Shown one piece after another: positions 37,165 to 45,629 of a stretch of DNA of 64,000 nt. The stretch's first letter is position 1. Every line of letters starts with the position of its first letter. The stretch is from Paracoccus beibuensis (GTDB taxonomy: Bacteria > Pseudomonadota > Alphaproteobacteria > Rhodobacterales > Rhodobacteraceae), in NCBI RefSeq assembly GCF_026162625.1, contig NZ_JAOTBD010000008.1, positions 1 through 64,000 on the forward strand. Reading direction: 5' to 3'. Made by a program: the position numbers and the translations under genes. The notes beneath the pieces were generated by a model. It worked only from the letters and a program-made list of their open reading frames with translations, was not told the origin of the DNA and did not search any database.

Positions 37165-38955
37165 TCATTCGGCGGCCAGCGCCTGGCGGGGCTGACCGGG
37201 ACGATGAAGCGGCAGTTCCACACGGAACACGGCGCCGCCTTCGGTTTCATTATGGGCAGTCAGACGACCGCCGAAATCGGCGACGATCGTGGACGAGATC
37301 GCCAGCCCCAGGCCGGTCCCCTCTCCGGGCTTCTTCGTGGTCCAGAAGGGTTCAAACAGCTTTTCCAGGTCAGAGACACCCGGACCGTTATCGCGAACGG
37401 ACACATAGGCGTGAGCCCCCGCCTCGGCCACGATCTCGATCGAGGCGTCGCGGCGGTCCTTCACGGCGTCGACCGCATTGCGCAGCAGGTTGATCAGCAC
37501 CTGTTCAAGCCGGATGCGGTCGGCCATGACCATCACCCGTTCGCGCGGGACCTGGCGCGTCACGCGGATCGGCCGGGTGCGCAGCTGCGGTTCCATCATG
37601 CTCAGCGCGCTGCTGACGGCGGCGCGCAGGTCCACGGGTTCCACCGCCTCGCCGCCCTTGCGGGCATAGGATTTCAGCTGACGCGTGATCGCGCCCATGC
37701 GGTCGATCAGGTCATCGATGCGCTGGAAGCTGGACAGCGCCTCCTCGGGTCGTGCCCGCTGCAAGAGCAGCCGGGCACCCGCCAGGTAGGTTTTCATCGC
37801 GGCCAGCGGCTGGTTCAGTTCGTGGCTGACCCCGGCCGACATCTCGCCCAAAGCGGCCAGCTTCGAGGACTGCTGCATGGTCTGTTCGGCCACGCGCAGT
37901 TCCTTCTGCACCCGCTCGCGTTCGGCTATTTCCCGTGTCAGGCGGGCGTTCAGCGCCCGCAGGTCGGCAGATTCGCGCATATAGGCCTGCGACTGGATAC
38001 GCGCCCGGCGCGACAGCAGCCAGAAGGTGCCCGCCAGCAGGATCGCAAAGCCCATGATCTGCAGCGCAAGGATCGCGTTCACCCGCTCCCGGACGCTGCT
38101 GTATGCGGTAAAGCTGATCATCTGCCAGCCGCGGAAAGGCACACGCGCCTCGGATTGCATGACCGCGCGACCCTGGACATAGGCATCTGCGACCGACGAG
38201 GTCCAGTCGGCCGTCACCTGGAAGGCCCGCTGGATGGCCGAAGGGGCCGACCGGACCGCCAGCGCCTCTGGCAGGGTCAGGCCACGCCAGCGCGGCTCGG
38301 TCGCCAGGATGATCGTGCCCTCGCTGTCGGTCACGGCGACCGCGTCCGAGATTCCGGCCCAAGACCGCTCCAGCCGCGTCAGGTCCGCGCCGACCACGAT
38401 GACGCCAAGCGTCTTGCCGTCCGAGACGATGGCGCGCGAATAGGCAAACTCATGCGCCCCGGAGTCGAGTTCCGAGACGGTGAAGACGGTATCCCGAGAC
38501 CGCAGCGCCTCGACAAAGAAGGGCGTGGCGACGCTGTTGGTGCCGATCTGATAGCGATCGGTCGACCCCACCACGCGCCCCGACGCGTCCAGAAGCCGGA
38601 TCGAGGCGGCGCCGATCTCTTTCTGCGCGGTCATCAGTCGGGCGGAGGTGGTCGAGAAGTCGTTGTCGTTCAACGCGTCGATCAGCGAGGGATCGCGCGC
38701 CAGCAGCAGCGGCACGACCGAGTTGCGCTGCAGCTCGGACATCAGGTTGCCGGTATAGAGCGCCAGCCGCAGTTCCGACCGGACCCGGGTGTTTTCCGAA
38801 AAGCGCGCCGTGAGCCACGCATTGGTCGTCCAGATGGTCGCCAGGGCGGTCAGGAAGATCAGCGCGACGGCGGCACGCAGCCACCACGGATTGGTCAGCC
38901 GCCGCCGTCTGGCGCGCCTGTCCCCGCTGTCGTCGATGTCATCGTCCTTGACCAT
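37165..38955 (-). CDS. dctB: DctB-type sensor histidine kinase
   Basis: 596 residues: a basic cytoplasmic start, TM1 (about 25-45), a periplasmic Cache-type sensor (about 50-290), TM2 (about 297-315), a linker helix, a HisKA box with the phospho-His in EMSAGVSHELNQPLAAMK, and an ATPase domain (N box NLLRNAVDAV, DNGPGV, GTGLGLAIS). The layout matches DctB, the C4-dicarboxylate sensor. No dctA or dctPQM genes lie beside it, so its transporter is elsewhere. Confidence 0.9.
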   Translation of the reverse strand: MVKDDDIDDSGDRRARRRRLTNPWWLRAAVALIFLTALATIWTTNAWLTARFSENTRVRSELRLALYTGNLMSELQRNSVVPLLLARDPSLIDALNDNDFSTTSARLMTAQKEIGAASIRLLDASGRVVGSTDRYQIGTNSVATPFFVEALRSRDTVFTVSELDSGAHEFAYSRAIVSDGKTLGVIVVGADLTRLERSWAGISDAVAVTDSEGTIILATEPRWRGLTLPEALAVRSAPSAIQRAFQVTADWTSSVADAYVQGRAVMQSEARVPFRGWQMISFTAYSSVRERVNAILALQIMGFAILLAGTFWLLSRRARIQSQAYMRESADLRALNARLTREIAERERVQKELRVAEQTMQQSSKLAALGEMSAGVSHELNQPLAAMKTYLAGARLLLQRARPEEALSSFQRIDDLIDRMGAITRQLKSYARKGGEAVEPVDLRAAVSSALSMMEPQLRTRPIRVTRQVPRERVMVMADRIRLEQVLINLLRNAVDAVKDRRDASIEIVAEAGAHAYVSVRDNGPGVSDLEKLFEPFWTTKKPGEGTGLGLAISSTIVADFGGRLTAHNETEGGAVFRVELPLHRPGQPRQALAAE

Positions 38956-39017
38956 GTGAAGGTCCGCCCGTGTCGATTGACTGGCGCAATCTAGGGCGAA
39001 CCTTGCGCGGGCTCAAG

Positions 39018-39686
39018 TCAGGCGTGCGCCAGGCTGTCCACAAGGGCAGTGAACAACCGCTGCCCGTCGATCGAGCCGGTCGCCGCATCTGCGGCCCTTT
39101 CGGGGTGGGGCATCATGCCCAGCACCCGGCGATTAGCCGACAGCACCCCGGCAATGGCGTCGACCGAGCCGTTGACGGCCGGATCATAGGTAAAGGCGAT
39201 CCGGTCCTGGTCGCGCAGCTCTGCCAGCCCCTCGGAGGTGATCTGGTAGTTGCCGTCGTGATGGGCCACCGGTACGATGATCTGTTGACCGGCGGCATAG
39301 CCGCGGGTGAAGGCGCTGTCAGCCGTCGCGACACGCAGGGGCGCCTGCCGGCAGACGAAGGTCAGACCGGCGTTGCGCATCAGCGCGCCGGGCAGCAGGC
39401 CCAGTTCCGTCAGGACCTGGAAGCCGTTGCAGATCCCCAGAACATAGCCGCCGCGTCCGGCATGCGCCTTCAGCGCGCCCGAGATCGGCGACTGCGCGGC
39501 AATCGCACCGCACCGCAGGTAGTCGCCATAGGAGAACCCGCCCGGTACACCGACGAGATCGATCCCTTCCGGCAGTTCCCGGTCCTTGTGCCAGACGCGC
39601 ACGACATCGGCGCCTGCCTGCGCCAGGGCGACGGCAAGGTCGCGGTCGCAGTTGGATCCGGGAAAGGTGACGACGGCGGCTTTCAT
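39018..39686 (-). CDS. purQ: PurQ, FGAM synthase glutaminase subunit
   Basis: 222 residues of the class I glutamine amidotransferase fold; the catalytic Cys is in GICNGFQVL and the His/Glu pair in PHPERA. With PurS and PurL it makes FGAM in purine synthesis. purS and purC are 23 kb away at 62.8-63.8 kb, not adjacent as is common in relatives. Ends 62 bases before dctB. Confidence 0.95.
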   Translation of the reverse strand: MKAAVVTFPGSNCDRDLAVALAQAGADVVRVWHKDRELPEGIDLVGVPGGFSYGDYLRCGAIAAQSPISGALKAHAGRGGYVLGICNGFQVLTELGLLPGALMRNAGLTFVCRQAPLRVATADSAFTRGYAAGQQIIVPVAHHDGNYQITSEGLAELRDQDRIAFTYDPAVNGSVDAIAGVLSANRRVLGMMPHPERAADAATGSIDGQRLFTALVDSLAHA

Positions 39687-39822
39687 CGCGAGGCTCCTGC
39701 ATGGGGATGTGGTGCCAATAGCGCAGGTCGGGCGGCAAAGAAAGGGGGCCGGCCCCGTCGCGCTCAGCGCCCTTGCCGGCGCAGGAAGACGATGCCGGCC
39801 GATCTTGCGGCAGAAAGGTCGA

Positions 39823-39846
39823 GGGGCCGGGCTAGTACCCGGCCCC
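39823..39846 (-). terminator. Hairpin after icd
   Basis: GGGGCCGGG and CCCGGCCCC form a perfect nine-base stem with a six-base loop, starting seven bases after the icd stop on the minus strand. Confidence 0.65.
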
Positions 39847-39852
39847 TTCTTG

Positions 39853-41064
39853 TCAGTTCAGCGCCTTGTTCAGGTACTCGTCGACCTTTTCCAGGTAACC
39901 CATGGTGGTCAGCCACTTCTGGTCCGGGCCGACCAGCAGCGCCAGGTCCTTGGTCATGTGGCCGTCCTCGACCGCCTGCACGGTGACCTTCTCCAGCGTT
40001 TCGGCGAAGTTCAGCAGCGCCGCGTTGTCGTCCAGCTTGGCGCGGTGCTTCAGGCCGCCGGTCCAGGCAAAGATCGACGCGATCGAGTTGGTCGAGGTGG
40101 CGTTGCCCTTCTGATGCTCACGATAGTGGCGGGTGACGGTGCCGTGGGCGGCCTCGGATTCCACGATCTTCCCGTCCGGCGTCATCAGCACCGAGGTCAT
40201 CAGGCCAAGGCTGCCAAAGCCCTGCGCGACGGTGTCCGACTGGACGTCGCCGTCGTAGTTCTTGCAGGCCCAGACATAGCCGCCCGACCACTTCATCGCC
40301 GACGCGACCATGTCGTCGATCAGGCGGTGTTCGTAGGTGATGCCGGCCTTCTTGAACTTGTCCTCGAACTCGGCCTCGTAGACCTCCTGGAACAGGTCCT
40401 TGAAGCGGCCGTCATAGGCCTTGAGGATCGTGTTCTTGGTCGACAGATACACCGGATAGCCACGCGACAGGCCGTAGTTCATCGAGGCGCGGGCAAAATC
40501 GCGGATCGAATCGTCCAGGTTGTACATCGCCATGGCCACGCCCGCCGACGGCGCGTCGTAGACCTCGTGCTCGATCGTCTCGCCGTCCTCGCCCACGAAC
40601 TTGATCGTCAGCTTGCCCTTGCCGGGGAAGCGGAAGTCGGTCGCCTTGTACTGGTCGCCGAAGGCATGGCGGCCCACGATGATCGGCTGCGTCCAGCCCG
40701 GCACCAGCCGCGGCACGTTCTGGCAGATGATCGGCTCGCGGAAGATCACGCCGCCCAGGATGTTGCGGATCGTGCCGTTCGGGCTGCGCCACATCTTCTT
40801 CAGGCCGAATTCTTCCACGCGGGCTTCATCGGGGGTGATGGTTGCGCATTTGACGCCGACGCCATGCTGCTTGATCGCCTCGGCGGCGTCGATGGTGATC
40901 TGGTCGTCGGTGCGGTCACGCTCCTCGATGCCCAGGTCATAGTATTTCAGGTCGATGTCCAGGTAGGGCAGGATCAGCTTCTGCTTGATGAAGTCCCAGA
41001 TGATGCGCGTCATCTCGTCGCCGTCGAGTTCGACGACGGGATTGGCGACCTTGATCTTCGACAT
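39853..41064 (-). CDS. icd: NADP-dependent isocitrate dehydrogenase
   Basis: 403 residues of the homodimeric, eukaryote-like IDH subfamily: [20 protein letters not shown] at the start, the substrate-binding segment [12 protein letters not shown], and [15 protein letters not shown] near the active site. TCA enzyme converting isocitrate to 2-oxoglutarate and supplying NADPH. Monocistronic, with its own terminator. Confidence 0.97.
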   Translation of the reverse strand: MSKIKVANPVVELDGDEMTRIIWDFIKQKLILPYLDIDLKYYDLGIEERDRTDDQITIDAAEAIKQHGVGVKCATITPDEARVEEFGLKKMWRSPNGTIRNILGGVIFREPIICQNVPRLVPGWTQPIIVGRHAFGDQYKATDFRFPGKGKLTIKFVGEDGETIEHEVYDAPSAGVAMAMYNLDDSIRDFARASMNYGLSRGYPVYLSTKNTILKAYDGRFKDLFQEVYEAEFEDKFKKAGITYEHRLIDDMVASAMKWSGGYVWACKNYDGDVQSDTVAQGFGSLGLMTSVLMTPDGKIVESEAAHGTVTRHYREHQKGNATSTNSIASIFAWTGGLKHRAKLDDNAALLNFAETLEKVTVQAVEDGHMTKDLALLVGPDQKWLTTMGYLEKVDEYLNKALN

Positions 41065-41173
41065 GTGTTACCCCTCTGGCGTTGGATTCGCTTCGCCTGC
41101 CGCTATAGCGGCAATCGGGCCAAATGGAAAGTTTGTATGCAACGGCATGCCGTCCGGCACGCCGCCGACATGA

Positions 41174-41208
41174 AGAAGGCCCCGGAACCATGTCCCGAGG
41201 CCTCTTTT
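41174..41208. terminator. Terminator-like hairpin between repeat-protein gene and icd
   Basis: An imperfect stem (AAGGCC-CCGG against CCCG-AGGCCT) is flanked by T-rich sequence on both strands. It lies about 17 bases past the stop of the repeat-protein gene, so it probably separates that transcript from icd. Confidence 0.5.
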
Positions 41209-41224
41209 CAGTTCCTGCCCGAAG

Positions 41225-41689
41225 TCAGGCGCCGAAGCCGGCTTCCTGGCAGTCCTGCAGAGTCAGCGCCTGCAGGTTCAGGCTGACCATGTTGTCCTCG
41301 GCATCGATGTTGCCCGAGTTGCCCTCGGCATCGACCGGAGCTGGCGTCGCCATTGCCTCGGCCTGGTCGCCTTCGGGCAGATTGTCTTCGGCGTCGATGT
41401 TGCCGGAATTGCCGTCGGCGGCCATCGGCGCGGGGGTCGCCTCCGCTTCAGCCATGTCGCCGGCCGGCAGGTTGTCCTCGGCGTCGATGTTGCCGGAGTT
41501 GCCGTCTGCGGCATTCTCGGTGGTCGGGGTTTCACCGGCCAGCATCTCGCAATGCGCGGTGACCGCAGCCAGGTCGCCCTGCTCGATCTCTTGCCCGGCG
41601 ATCATGTTCTGACCGAAGGCGGCCGAGCTGAGCGACAGGACGGCGGCGGCGGTCAGGCCGATGGGCGACGTGAAAGCCTTGTAGGTCAT
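41225..41689 (-). CDS. Secreted acidic protein with 30-residue tandem repeats, unknown function
   Basis: 154 residues: a signal peptide (about 1-26, cleavage after AFG), a short region with Cys47, two full 30-residue repeats beginning DGNSGNIDAEDNLP (residues 62-91 and 92-121), a third partial copy (122-133), and a C-terminal segment with Cys147. The two Cys could form a disulfide closing the repeat region. The Asp/Asn-rich repeat could bind divalent cations but does not fit the EF-hand consensus exactly. Monocistronic. Family not recognised. Confidence 0.7.
   Translation of the reverse strand: MTYKAFTSPIGLTAAAVLSLSSAAFGQNMIAGQEIEQGDLAAVTAHCEMLAGETPTTENAADGNSGNIDAEDNLPAGDMAEAEATPAPMAADGNSGNIDAEDNLPEGDQAEAMATPAPVDAEGNSGNIDAEDNMVSLNLQALTLQDCQEAGFGA
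41291..41506 (-). repeat. 90-bp in-frame tandem repeat
   Basis: Two near-identical 90-base units plus a partial third encode the DGNSGNIDAEDN repeats. Only a few codons differ, such as PAGDMAEAE versus PEGDQAEAM, suggesting recent duplication. Confidence 0.85.
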
Positions 41690-41792
41690 GGGAACCTCCT
41701 CAAGTTGCTTGTGGGTCGTGTATGTCGTCACAACCCGTCAGTCCTAAGGTCGTTCCATCGCGATGGCACCAGAGGCCGGTCCAGCGCGCCCT

Positions 41793-42926
41793 TCAACCGA
41801 AATGTGATCGCAGCCCGCCCTCGAGCCAGCGCCAGAGGCGCGGCGCCCCCAGATGCACCTTTACGCCGACCCGTGTCGCGATATCGTCAAAGGTCACCTG
41901 GTATTCGCGCCACCCCAACCCCCCCGAGCGCAGGTTCTGGATCGCCGGCTGACAGCGATCCAGCGCCTTGGCGAAGACCGCGTCCGGACTGGCCGCGGCC
42001 TCGAATTCGGACCACAGCGCCAGAAACTCGTGCGCCTGCGCCTGGGGCAAAAGGCCGAAGATGCGCCGTGCGGCGATTGCCTCGGCCTCCTGGATCGCCA
42101 CCGAGCCGTGCGCCTGCCCCGCGGCGGAATGCAGCGGCACGTCACCCACGTCGATCTCGACCAGATCGTGGATCAGCAGCATCCGGATCACCCGGGCCGG
42201 ATCGACATCGGCATCGGCCACGCACCCCAGGATCAGCGCATAGAGCGCAAGGTGCCAGCTGTGCTCGGCGCTGTTCTCGCGGCGCGAGCCGTTGACAAGC
42301 GTGTTGGCGCGATAGACGGACTTCAGCTGGTCCGCCTCGGCCAGGAAGGCCAGGCGGCGGGAAAGATCGTCGGTGGCGGCAGGCTGGCCCGCCAGCATCG
42401 CCCGTGCGGCGGCAATGGCCTCGGGCCATTCCTGCGCCAGGCGCGCCGCACGTCCCCGGTCGATGTTCGCCCTGACGATCTCGACATGGTCCGGCAGGGG
42501 TCGGGCGGCCTGCAGCACCTGGAACAGCGGCTGGACATGGTCCATGCGCTTGGCCACCCGGGCGTCGGGGGTCAGGCCGGCCTCGAACTCGGTCCACAGC
42601 TGCAGAAGCAGGTCGGCGTCGGGCGACAGTCCGAAGATCCTGCTGGCGGCTGCCGCCTCTGCCGCGGCCAGGGCCGTGGCGTGGTGATCGAGGTGAATGG
42701 GCTGGTCGCCCACGTCGATCTCGACCAGGTCGTGCAGCAGGATCATCCCGATGGCGCGGTCGCTGGCGCCGAAGACGAGAGCATAGAGCGCGACGTGCCA
42801 GCTGTGCTCGGCGCTGTTCTCGGGCCGCGACAGGTCCATCAGGACATTGGCGCGGTCGACCGACTTCAGCCGATCGGCCTCGCATAGGAAGGCGACGCGC
42901 CTGTCCAGGTCCCGCTGGTCGTCCAC
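41793..42926 (-). CDS. Tandem HD-domain phosphohydrolase (two YfbR-like domains)
   Basis: 377 residues formed by two homologous HD_3 (YfbR/5'-deoxynucleotidase-like) domains, about 1-185 and 186-377. Each retains the full metal set: NSAEHSWH and the HDLVEIDVGD core occur in both, with FLAEADQLKSV / FLCEADRLKSV at each domain start. Single-domain relatives dephosphorylate deoxynucleoside monophosphates. The start is GTG at 42926 with GAGG upstream, eight bases after the hydrolase stop. Both sites look active; the fusion is unusual. Confidence 0.82.
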   Translation of the reverse strand: MDDQRDLDRRVAFLCEADRLKSVDRANVLMDLSRPENSAEHSWHVALYALVFGASDRAIGMILLHDLVEIDVGDQPIHLDHHATALAAAEAAAASRIFGLSPDADLLLQLWTEFEAGLTPDARVAKRMDHVQPLFQVLQAARPLPDHVEIVRANIDRGRAARLAQEWPEAIAAARAMLAGQPAATDDLSRRLAFLAEADQLKSVYRANTLVNGSRRENSAEHSWHLALYALILGCVADADVDPARVIRMLLIHDLVEIDVGDVPLHSAAGQAHGSVAIQEAEAIAARRIFGLLPQAQAHEFLALWSEFEAAASPDAVFAKALDRCQPAIQNLRSGGLGWREYQVTFDDIATRVGVKVHLGAPRLWRWLEGGLRSHFG

Positions 42927-42934
42927 CCGTCGCC

Positions 42935-43597
42935 TCAGCGCGAGGATTCGGTCAGGCGGCGGCGCACATAGCCCTGCACCATGTCGATCATCGGCTTCAT
43001 GTGCGCCTCGTCGTCGCGGAAGAAGTGGTCCGCGCCCTCGATCTCCTCGTGGGTGATCGTGATGCCCTTCTGCTCGCGCAGCTTGCCCACCAGAGTATGC
43101 GTATCCTTGGGCGGCGCGACGCGGTCGGCGGTGCCGTTGACGATCAGCCCGGATGACGGGCACGGCGCCAGAAAGCTGAAGTCGTACATGTTCGCGGGCG
43201 GCGCCACGCTGATGAAGCCGGTGATCTCGGGACGGCGCATCAGCAGCTGCATGCCGATCCAGGCGCCGAAGCTGAAGCCCGCCACCCAGCAGTGCTTGCT
43301 GTTGGGGTTCATCGCCTGCAGGTAGTCCAGCGCGGATGCGGCATCCGACAATTCGCCGATGCCCTGGTCGAACTCTCCCTGGCTGCGGCCCACGCCCCGG
43401 AAGTTGAAGCGCATCACCGTGAAGCCCATCTTGTGGAACGCGTAATGCAAATTGTAGACAACGCGGTTGTTCATCGTCCCGCCATATTGCGGATGCGGAT
43501 GCAGGACGATGGCGATGGGGGCGTCGGGCTTGCCGGGCTGGGGGTGGTAACGGCCTTCGAGACGGCCTTCGGGGCCGGGGAAAATCAGCTCGGGCAT
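42935..43597 (-). CDS. Alpha/beta hydrolase (dienelactone hydrolase-like)
   Basis: 220 residues. The nucleophile elbow region is WVAGFSFGAWIGM with Ser in GFSFG. The acid is in the VNGTADRVAPP segment and the catalytic His in EGADHFF. YNLHYAFHKMGFTVMRFNFRGVG matches the serine hydrolase family (COG2945). Substrate unknown. Divergent from the iscR-type gene with a 176-base intergenic region. Confidence 0.85.
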   Translation of the reverse strand: MPELIFPGPEGRLEGRYHPQPGKPDAPIAIVLHPHPQYGGTMNNRVVYNLHYAFHKMGFTVMRFNFRGVGRSQGEFDQGIGELSDAASALDYLQAMNPNSKHCWVAGFSFGAWIGMQLLMRRPEITGFISVAPPANMYDFSFLAPCPSSGLIVNGTADRVAPPKDTHTLVGKLREQKGITITHEEIEGADHFFRDDEAHMKPMIDMVQGYVRRRLTESSR

Positions 43598-43773
43598 GGT
43601 TGTCCTTCACGGGGCTTCGGGTTTCTTGACGCGTGCGCGCACGGCTTCTAGACGGGTTATCTGGGCAGCCGGAGCCAGCTTGGCAAGAAACGTGCTGGCA
43701 GGGCATAGCGCGGCACGGCGGCGCACGTCAATGGAAGGCGCGCCTGCAGGGCGGCCGAAGGGAGGTCGAGGCC

Positions 43774-44232
43774 ATGAAACTGTCCACCAAGGGACGCTAT
43801 GCCATCATCGCGCTTGTCGATCTGGCGATCGCGAAGGGCGACGAGCTGACCTCGCTGGCCGAGATCTCGAAACGTCAGGACATTTCGCTGCCCTACCTCG
43901 AACAGCTTTTCGTGCGGCTGCGGCGCGCGGGGCTGGTCGCCTCGGTGCGCGGTCCGGGCGGCGGCTATCGCCTCGCTCGCCTGCCCGAGACGATCCGCGT
44001 GGCCGACATCCTGGAAGCCGTGGACGAAACCGTCAGCGCCATGCACGTCGGCGCGGGCGCGTCGGGCGGCGTTTCGGGCTCGCGGGCGCAGACGCTGTCG
44101 AACCGGCTCTGGGAAAGCCTTTCCGCACATGTCTACGTCTTCCTGCACAACCACACGCTTGCCGACGTGGCCAGGAACCAGTTGCTGCCCTGCCCGGCCC
44201 TGCCCAAGATCCTGAACATCGTCGACGACTAG
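43774..44232 (+). CDS. iscR: Rrf2-family regulator (IscR-like, single cysteine)
   Basis: 152 residues starting MKLSTKGRYAIIALVDLA, with a winged helix (SLPYLEQLFVRLRRAGLVASVRGPGGGYRLAR) typical of IscR. The three closely spaced Cys that bind the Fe-S cluster in enterobacterial IscR are missing: the region reads MHVGAGASGGVSGS, and the only Cys is residue 140. Rhodobacter sphaeroides IscR is likewise described as a single-Cys type. GGAGG precedes the ATG, and TTGACG with a 17-base spacer to TAGACG (near 43629-43657) is a possible promoter. No suf/isc genes follow. Confidence 0.8.
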   Translation: MKLSTKGRYAIIALVDLAIAKGDELTSLAEISKRQDISLPYLEQLFVRLRRAGLVASVRGPGGGYRLARLPETIRVADILEAVDETVSAMHVGAGASGGVSGSRAQTLSNRLWESLSAHVYVFLHNHTLADVARNQLLPCPALPKILNIVDD

Positions 44233-44267
44233 GTTCGCGCCGTCCCCGCGGCCTGTCCGGAGGGGGT

Positions 44268-44286
44268 CCGGGGGGCTTCCCCCCGG
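44268..44286. terminator. Bidirectional hairpin between iscR-like gene and arsC
   Basis: CCGGGGGG-CTT-CCCCCCGG is a perfect eight-base stem in the 82-base gap between convergent genes. No U-tract. Confidence 0.65.
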
Positions 44287-44314
44287 CCGTCGCGGGACGC
44301 AATCGGATGCCTGC

Positions 44315-44668
44315 TCAGGACGCCAGCATCTCGAACACCCGCTCCTTCGGCCGGCAGAGCATCGCCCCCTTCGGCCCCAGAACCACCGGCCGCTCGATCA
44401 GCAGCGGATGCGCCGTCATTGCCGCGACCAGCGCCTGGTCCGACAGCGCCGGGTCACCCAGCCCCAGTTCGTCGTAAGGCGTCCCCTTCCGCCGCAGCAA
44501 CCCGCGAGGCCCGGTCCCCAGCAGCTCCAGCATGCGGCGGATCTCGTCGGCGTCCGGCGGGTCCCGCACATAGTCGCGCACCTCGACCTCCACCCCCGCC
44601 TCGCGCAGCGCCCCCAGAACGAAGCGCGACGTCGAACAGGTCGGCTTGTGCCAGATTACGTATCCCAT
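44315..44668 (-). CDS. arsC: ArsC-family reductase (glutaredoxin-coupled arsenate reductase/YfgD-like)
   Basis: 117 residues with a thioredoxin-like fold; HKPTCSTSRF carries the N-terminal catalytic Cys (residue 11), and LIERPVVLGPKGAMLCRP is the ArsC signature region. No arsB, acr3 or arsR is nearby, so a true arsenic role is uncertain; YfgD-type stress function is possible. Three bases after the Lrp-type regulator stop. Confidence 0.82.
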   Translation of the reverse strand: MGYVIWHKPTCSTSRFVLGALREAGVEVEVRDYVRDPPDADEIRRMLELLGTGPRGLLRRKGTPYDELGLGDPALSDQALVAAMTAHPLLIERPVVLGPKGAMLCRPKERVFEMLAS

Positions 44669-44671
44669 CGC

Positions 44672-45187
44672 TCAGCGCCCCGCGTCGGGGATCGGCAGCG
44701 CGCTCGACGCCTTGATCTCCTCCATCGACAGCAGCGCCGTCACGTTGTGGATCTTCACCTCGCCGATCAGCGACTGATAGAACCGGTCATACGCCCGGGC
44801 ATTCTTCACCTGCACCTTCAGGATATAGTCGATGTCGCCGGCCAGCCGGTGCGCCTCGACCACCTCGGGCCGCTCGCGCAGCGCGCGCAGGAACCGCGCC
44901 GCCCAGTCCTTGTCATGCTCGCTGGTGCGGATCAGAACGAAGAAGCAGGCCTCCAGCCCCAGCGCGTCCGGGTCCAGGATCGCCACCTGGCGCCGGATCA
45001 CGCCGGCCTCGCGCAGCTTGCGGATCCGGTTCCAGACAGGGGTCTTCGACGCGCCGACCCGCTCGGCGATCTGGTCCAGCGACAGGCTGGCGTCGATCTG
45101 CAGCAGGGACAGGATTTTGCGGTCCACCTCATCCAGCCGGACAGGCGTTTGCCCTGCCCCGGCATCGGGGGAAACAGGTTCCGACAT
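44672..45187 (-). CDS. Lrp/AsnC-family transcriptional regulator
   Basis: 171 residues: an N-terminal helix-turn-helix (LDEVDRKILSLLQIDASLSLDQIAERVGASKTPVWNRIRKL read in parts) and a C-terminal RAM/ligand domain (about 85-165, EVVEAHRLAGDIDYILKV). The ATG at 45187 has GAGG six bases upstream. It is divergent from the sulfite-reductase operon across a 100-base gap holding an AT-rich dyad, so it probably controls that operon and itself, responding to a sulfur amino acid or precursor. Confidence 0.88.
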   Translation of the reverse strand: MSEPVSPDAGAGQTPVRLDEVDRKILSLLQIDASLSLDQIAERVGASKTPVWNRIRKLREAGVIRRQVAILDPDALGLEACFFVLIRTSEHDKDWAARFLRALRERPEVVEAHRLAGDIDYILKVQVKNARAYDRFYQSLIGEVKIHNVTALLSMEEIKASSALPIPDAGR

Positions 45188-45235
45188 CAAGCACCTCGCG
45201 CCTTGGATCATCCTTATTTCGCGCGACCACTCGCA

Positions 45236-45260
45236 AGAATCCAGAACGAAATTCTATATA
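45236..45260 (+). promoter_or_regulatory. Putative promoter and Lrp-type operator of the cys operon
   Basis: AGAAT-N10-ATTCT (45236-45255) is an inverted repeat of the AT-rich kind bound by Lrp proteins. It runs straight into TATATA (45255-45260), a plausible -10 element 27 bases before the DUF2849 start. Regulator binding here would compete with RNA polymerase. Confidence 0.5.
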
Positions 45261-45287
45261 GAGAGCAGCAATCGAGAGGTCCGCACC

Positions 45288-45629
45288 ATGTCCAAAGCCT
45301 TCACCCTGTCGGCGGCCCGGCCAGGCGTCATCACCGCGAACGACCTGCGCCAGGGGCACAACGTCTGGATGTGCGACGACGGCTGGACCGCAGACCCGCG
45401 CCGCGCCACGATCTTCGAAGACGAGGCCATCGCCGAGCTGGCGCTCTTGAAGGCCATCGGCCAGGCCGATCTGGTCGTCGGCCCCTACCTTGTCGAGGCC
45501 AGGCGCGGCCCCAACGGCCCGGAACCCACGCATTTCCGCGAGGCGTTCCGCCAGCGCGGCCCCTCGAACTACTTCCACGGCATCCAGGCCGACCAGGCTC
45601 AAGACATCCCGGAGACCGCCCATGTTTGA
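45288..45629 (+). CDS. DUF2849 protein of the sulfite-reductase operon
   Basis: 113 residues, no signal or membrane segment: MSKAFTLSAARPGVITANDL, then VVYL-like strands replaced here by NVWMCDDGWT. DUF2849 proteins regularly precede cysI in alphaproteobacteria and may be small sulfite-reductase accessory proteins; their biochemistry is unknown. The stop overlaps the cysI start by eight bases. Confidence 0.85.
   Translation: MSKAFTLSAARPGVITANDLRQGHNVWMCDDGWTADPRRATIFEDEAIAELALLKAIGQADLVVGPYLVEARRGPNGPEPTHFREAFRQRGPSNYFHGIQADQAQDIPETAHV

Noticed and set aside
44315..44668. An arsenic-resistance operon
   Set aside because: Only an ArsC-family gene is present; no transporter or ArsR is adjacent, and it is transcribed with an Lrp regulator.
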